Part shown: positions 5,735 through 6,390 of the stretch, piece after piece
Position numbering within the stretch: position 1 is the first letter of the stretch
Layout of the letters: each line of letters opens with the position of its first letter
Origin: DASQUP01 sp035641235
Lineage (GTDB): Bacteria; Actinomycetota; CADDZG01; WHSQ01
DNA length: 6,390 bases
Assembly: GCA_035641235.1 (NCBI GenBank)
Contig: DASQUP010000164.1
Coordinates: forward strand, 1-6,390
Direction: 5' to 3'
Notes under the pieces: model-generated
Database searches by the model: none
What the model was told of the DNA's origin: nothing
The model's input: the letters and a program-made list of their open reading frames with translations, nothing else
Translations under genes and position numbers: made by a program

Positions 5735-5843
5735 TCCTGCATTTCCAGGTCACCTCAGGCATATCCGCTGCTCACGAGTCATCTGAGCTGCCCTGAGATC
5801 ACGTCCGATTACGTGAGTGAGACAGGCTCTCCGGATCGGTTCG
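5735..5843. other. Short non-coding gap beside the att scar
   Basis: No gene is seen. The stretch is visibly less GC-rich than its surroundings and has small repeats. TCACGT/ACGTGA at 5799-5804 and 5811-5816 form a 6-bp inverted repeat, and CTGAG recurs at 5783-5787 and 5793-5797. Such short repeats would fit integrase arm sites next to an attachment core, but they are also easily found by chance. Confidence 0.3.
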
Positions 5844-5857
5844 TCACCGATCGCCGG
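5831..5857 (-). terminator. Possible hairpin at the end of the response-regulator gene
   Basis: GATCGGT (5834-5840) and ACCGATC (5846-5852) form a 7-bp stem with a five-base loop. Outer CCG (5831-5833) and CGG (5855-5857) can extend it across a two-base bulge. It overlaps the stop codon of the minus-strand response regulator and has no T tract. A terminator role is plausible but weakly supported. Confidence 0.3.
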
Positions 5858-6390
5858 GGCGCCGAAGGACTCCGCGTTCCATGGCGACGGTGACCGCCGC
5901 GGTCCGATCATCCACTCCGAGTTTGGCGAAGATGTGCAGGAGGTGAGTCTTCACTGTGGCCTCACTGAGGTAGAGGTCTCTAGCGACCTCCTTGTTGGCC
6001 TTTCCGCGGGCCACCAGGTCCAACACTTCGATCTCGCGAGTCGTGAGCATCTCCTCGGCCGGTCCCCGCATCTTCTCCATGACGCGCCTGGCGACGGCCG
6101 GCGAGAGCACCGCCTCTCCCCGAGCCGCGCCGCGGATGGCCCGGAACAGGTCCTCGCGCGGGGCGTCCTTGAGCAGGTAGCCCGTGGCACCGACTTCGAG
6201 CGCCCGGAGGATGTCCGCGTCAGTGTCGTAGGTGGTGAGTACGAGGACTCGGGGCGCCTCGGGACGCTCGAGGATCCGGGCGGTGGCCGACACCCCGTCG
6301 AGCTCGGGCATCCGCAGGTCCATGAGCACCACGTCGGGTTCGTGTCGCCCGACCAGGGCCACCGCCTCGGCGCCGTCGCGAGCCTCCCCC
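5844..6390 (-). CDS. NarL/FixJ-family two-component response regulator, C-terminal part (cut by window edge)
   Basis: The reverse-strand frame enters from the right edge and ends at TGA 5846-5844, giving 181 residues. The receiver domain is nearly complete. EARDGAEAVALVGRHEPDV leads to VVLMDLRMPELDG, whose Asp after LM is the phosphorylation site. VLVLTTYDTD supplies the conserved Thr and YLLKDA the conserved Lys. Only the first beta strand with its acidic pair is missing. A linker leads to a C-terminal LuxR-type helix-turn-helix: LTTREIEVLDLVARGKANKE, then a VARDLYLSEATVKTHL recognition region and LGVDDRTAA. This is a DNA-binding transcription factor that dimerises on phosphorylation. Its histidine kinase is expected upstream of it, to the right of the window, as is usual for actinobacterial NarL pairs. 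Signal and targets cannot be told. Its 3' end faces the tRNA-fMet scar about 110 bases away, so it probably belongs to the chromosome or to another part of the integrated element. Confidence 0.9.
   Translation of the reverse strand, partial: GEARDGAEAVALVGRHEPDVVLMDLRMPELDGVSATARILERPEAPRVLVLTTYDTDADILRALEVGATGYLLKDAPREDLFRAIRGAARGEAVLSPAVARRVMEKMRGPAEEMLTTREIEVLDLVARGKANKEVARDLYLSEATVKTHLLHIFAKLGVDDRTAAVTVAMERGVLRRPGDR

Noticed and set aside
5693..5893. Plus-strand open frame starting RGLDLNQRPLGYE
   Set aside because: This peptide is the well-known false translation of a tRNA gene antisense strand; the DNA is the tRNA-fMet 3' half.
1..6390. CRISPR array, insertion sequence or transposase
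   Set aside because: No regularly spaced repeats, no transposase-like frame and no paired terminal inverted repeats with target duplication were seen.

Overview
The window is GC-rich with strong G/C at third codon positions. Its gene content (class III nucleotide cyclase, ECF sigma factor, TolB/PD40-type lipoproteins, NarL-type response regulator) suggests an uncultured Actinomycetota or a close high-GC relative. This is inferred from style and content; no marker gene here fixes the taxon.

Layout. 1-309 (-) is the N-terminus of a class III adenylate/guanylate cyclase-domain protein that runs off the left edge. 310-599 holds no convincing gene. 600-943 (+) is a decayed gene whose C-terminal domain is readable only by switching frames several times. 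944-1234 carries inverted repeats but no safe gene. 1235-1546 (+) encodes a small single-pass membrane protein. A perfect 14-bp hairpin (1603-1644) precedes two consecutive secreted lipoproteins with PD40/WD40-like beta-propeller repeats (1707-2795 and 2814-3866), probably one operon, closed by an 11-bp hairpin (3904-3929). 4047-4351 is an ECF sigma factor relic, frameshifted in a G run and cut off after region 2.

The sigma factor is cut at about 4297, and directly behind the break, on the opposite strand, lies an apparently intact DUF4263 nuclease (4323-5546). It matches SduA, the single-gene Shedu anti-phage defence protein, with a visible PD-(D/E)XK core. Upstream of sduA come a minus-strand intrinsic terminator (5626-5663) and the 3' half of an initiator tRNA-fMet gene (5693-5734) that stops at the anticodon loop. 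A tRNA 3' half ending there is a classic tyrosine-recombinase attachment-site scar. The stretch from about 4298 to 5734 therefore looks like a minimal defence cargo or the remnant of a larger integrated element. 5844-6390 (-) is the C-terminal part of a NarL/FixJ response regulator entering from the right edge.

How the parts relate. The membrane protein, lipoproteins and sigma factor relic look like an envelope or extracytoplasmic signalling neighbourhood that has partly decayed. The Shedu gene is functionally unrelated and probably arrived by integration at a tRNA. Several one-base shifts (near 819, 890 and 4138, possibly 2792-2820) mean that assembly error must be separated from true pseudogenisation.
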